NCBI GenBank assembly: GCA_029243665.1
Contig: JAQWRO010000071.1
Location: 1 to 28,114, forward strand
Source: Gammaproteobacteria bacterium
GTDB taxonomy: Bacteria > Pseudomonadota > Gammaproteobacteria > Comchoanobacterales > Comchoanobacteraceae
Direction of reading: 5' to 3'
Length of the DNA: 28,114 nt
Part shown: in pieces, positions 25,480-28,114 of the stretch
Layout: each line of letters opens with the position of its first letter
Position numbering within the stretch: the first letter of the stretch is position 1
Notes under the pieces: model-generated
What the model was told of the DNA's origin: nothing
Database searches by the model: none
Seen by the model: only the letters and a program-made list of their open reading frames with translations
Program-made: the position numbers and the translations under genes

Positions 25480-28026
25480 CTAAGTATGACGATGGTGTAA
25501 TAATGCGTAAACCAGATACATTTTAATTGTCTCTGGCGCTTTGGCTTGCTGTTCAATGACATGTTTGACTGTTTCCACTTCTTTTTTATCTAGCCCAAGG
25601 ATTGTATCATCTGAAGTTTTTTGTTCTTGTACTTCTGATTTTGGTTGTTCAGGGACAGGGACAATAGACTCTCCAGATGGCTTGGTAATGGTTTTACATC
25701 TCAATTGGCCTAGCTCATCATGATTTGAGTTACAAGTAGCAGCAACCCCTGTATCACAAATAGATTCATCAGTGAGGTCTTTTATAAGAATTTTTTCACC
25801 TTCATTTAGCTGGAATGTCGTGACCTCACCTGAAATACCAAAGACTTCATCTTCTCTGCCTACAATGGTATAGAACCCTTCCGAGGGTAAATTAACAGTG
25901 AATGAAATAAAGCAAGACTTAGACAATTCTGGATGAATGGTAAAGAAATTATTTGGGAAAAAGAAATGTGTATCTGTATTGTATTTAAGACTGTACTCAG
26001 GTGTTAGCAAGCCAACGAGCACACTGGCCTCACTGAATTCTGATTTACGTAAGAAAACGTTTTCGCCATGTGGGTATTCTTTGTTATCAACGGTAAAGAT
26101 ATGATCCTTACCATCATCAATGTATGGCAAGCTCACTAAGAAACCTTGGGTGAAACGGTCTTTTGAAAAACTTATAGAGCTTGGTGTTAAAAGCATATTT
26201 GTTTTAACTGCGTACCCTTTAGACGTTGACTCAAACTGATCATTTTCTTTTGCAAAATAAGCATTGGCTTCAACCTCACCATAGGAAGATTGATAACCGA
26301 CATCAGCATAATAACTATCATTGGATTGCTTATCAGTTGTTTGTGTATAGCGCTGTCTTACATAATAATTTGGTTTAACATAATCAGCATTTAAGCTTGC
26401 TTGGGTCACTCCCCTGTCGTTTTGAGATAATGAAAGACCTGATGAAAATGCATCACGTTTAAGTGCAACCCTCACAGAGAAAAGTGCTGTTATTTCTTTG
26501 CCATTATAGGAGTTTGATAAATTAAAATTTACTGGGTAACCGTACCATTGATGTGCTTTAGCAACACTGGTAGATAATGTATAGTCATCTATGTCTTGAA
26601 ATGTCCCATTTAAATAAAATGTCCAAGGTTTTTCAGCATAGCTAATGCTACCACCTGCAGATCTTTGTCGGCCTTCTTGATAATCATTATCTTGATAGCC
26701 ATTTCTGACAAATGCCCTATATTGATAAGGCCCATCTCGATAGGTCATATCACCACCAAAATACCAATCAAAATATTGGCTAAAATAAGCTGAAACACCA
26801 TAATCAAGTGTCTCAACAGTTAAGAAATTATAATCTGCACCTAAAAAATTAATGTCTTGACCATGAATATAAGAAACATCTACTTCCCCATCCCAAAAGT
26901 TATAGCCATTGGTTACTCTGACATAAGGTTTTCTTTCGGATGAAGCAACACCAAAATGTTGAGCTTCATAGCCCGCATAAACCTCAAAACCAGAATAAAA
27001 ACTATTGTATTGGCCTCTAGCACCATAATACATTTCGGTATCTTTCGTCACAGTACCTGATATCAAATCTTTCTTTTCAATATCCAAAGAATATCTACCA
27101 GGAGGAAAATTTGAAGTATCAATGATATTTTCACCCATGGGTAACACTTCAGAAAAGAGTTTTTTACCCCTTAAGCTAATGGTGACTTCATAAGTATTGT
27201 CTAAATAAAGTGAAAAAGGCGTTTGATATGCACGATAGAACCTAGGGTTCATCATTCGCGTACTGGTCACTGCAGACACACCCCAAATATTGCCACTAGG
27301 TGCTAACATATTATCATGCTGTGAATATAGATACCCTGCACTATAAATATATTTTTTATCAAAAAATTCTAAATGAAAGTCATTAAAATAATCATCCAAA
27401 CCACTATTAGCATCATAGACAAAGCTAAATGGTCCGGATGACAACGCACCATCTGTTTGCCAATAATAAGGTTTTTCATTATATTTTTCGTACTCATAGA
27501 CAATACCACTTCTTAAAGAGGGTTGATAATTAATGTCTTTATCTGGCATTAAATACTGAGCATGTTTGTAGAAAGCTTCTTGCTCTTTAAAGTATTTACT
27601 TGGAATAAATACAGCCGCCTCAAGTGATTTATAATCATAATAAATTGAAACCTTTTCATTTGAGCGTGCTTGGTAAAAACTCTGAAGGCGGCTGTTGGCT
27701 GCTAGTGGTCTTTTTAACTGCAACTTTACTTGTTTAAGGCCCTCAGGCGTTAATTTATCTTGTGCTTTTTCAACAACCATTTGCTGGGCTTCAGTTGATA
27801 AAGTCAATAAATCAGGTACATCTTTGAAATCAATATTTGCTTGACCAAGCTCATCACGCCCAAGATAAATACTTGCACTACCATAGTAATCATTGTTGAG
27901 GTTTTCAAAACCTGCAGGAATCTCACCAATCGAGGAGTTGACAGGCGCTGGTTGTTCTTAGGCGTACACAGACACAAAGCTTAGACCAAAAGTTAATACG
28001 TATTTAATGGCCTGATTCATAAACAT
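25480..28026 (-). pseudogene. CS1/TcfC-type outer-membrane usher with nonsense codon after signal peptide
   Basis: The original frame starts at ATG 28026 (MFMNQAIKYV) or 28020, with a signal peptide ending SVYA. The next codon is TAA (27958-27960), where Gln or similar would follow, and the same frame then reads on (EQPAPVNSSIGEIPAGFENL) for 825 more codons to 25480. The body is an usher of the alpha/CS1 class: IPAGFE near the N-terminus, a plug/E-set region (GENIIDTSNFPPGRYSLDI), a long tyrosine-rich beta-barrel, and a cysteine-containing C-terminal domain followed by a Glu/Lys/Pro tail. Ushers export and anchor pili. An internal start would lack a signal peptide, so the protein could not reach the outer membrane. 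No chaperone or pilin gene is seen in the window. Confidence 0.82.
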
Positions 28027-28114
28027 TTTAGTAACATTTGTAACTTAACAACATTATTCGCAATTAAAATTATTCTTGGTTTTTATTAGAATTATAAATG
28101 TCTAGCCAAGCTTG

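Noticed and set aside
1..28114. CRISPR arrays, tRNA or rRNA genes, insertion sequences
   Set aside because: Looked for regular repeats, tRNA-like cloverleaf ends and transposase motifs; none was found.

Overview
This window looks like the chromosome of an AT-rich gammaproteobacterium with an intracellular or host-associated lifestyle. The fabA-fabB pair and the CS1-type usher fit Gammaproteobacteria. Ankyrin repeats, BspA-type leucine-rich repeats and an octotricopeptide-like (DUF1601-like) plus RAP protein fit a Legionellales-like lineage. At least two genes are broken by in-frame stops, so some decay is under way. No rRNA, tRNA, CRISPR array or insertion sequence was seen, and the exact taxon cannot be fixed from this sequence.

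Layout. 1-0.9 kb: MFS transporter cut by the left edge. 0.9-3.7 kb: accessory region with a BspA-type LRR protein and a decayed OPR/RAP gene. 3.7-7.7 kb: small membrane/metal-type island, DUF2938-DoxX on the minus strand, divergent from a MerC-like protein and a strongly degenerate P1B-type ATPase. 7.8-16.0 kb: nine-gene minus-strand operon trpX-trpZ-trpY-kynU-trpD-trpC-trpF-trpB-trpA, preceded by a promoter and a short leader peptide ORF ending Ile-Trp-Pro-stop. 16.1-18.3 kb: YciI-like protein and fabA-fabB. 18.4-19.97 kb: unknown membrane protein facing thiN. 20-22 kb: ankyrin protein and an ionotropic-glutamate-receptor-like protein. 22.1-24.8 kb: ilvC of the long plant-like type, tail-to-tail with a short leuA-like gene. 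24.9-28.0 kb: unknown small protein and an outer-membrane usher whose signal peptide is cut off by a nonsense codon.

The most coherent system is the trp operon. It has no trpE or trpG, so at this locus anthranilate cannot come from chorismate. Kynureninase can supply it from kynurenine, and TrpD, TrpF, TrpC and TrpBA then rebuild tryptophan. A trpXYZ-type ABC importer heads the same operon. This reads as a salvage route for host kynurenine and/or tryptophan, and the tryptophan-ending leader peptide suggests translation-based control. Every junction inside the operon overlaps, so translation is probably coupled throughout.
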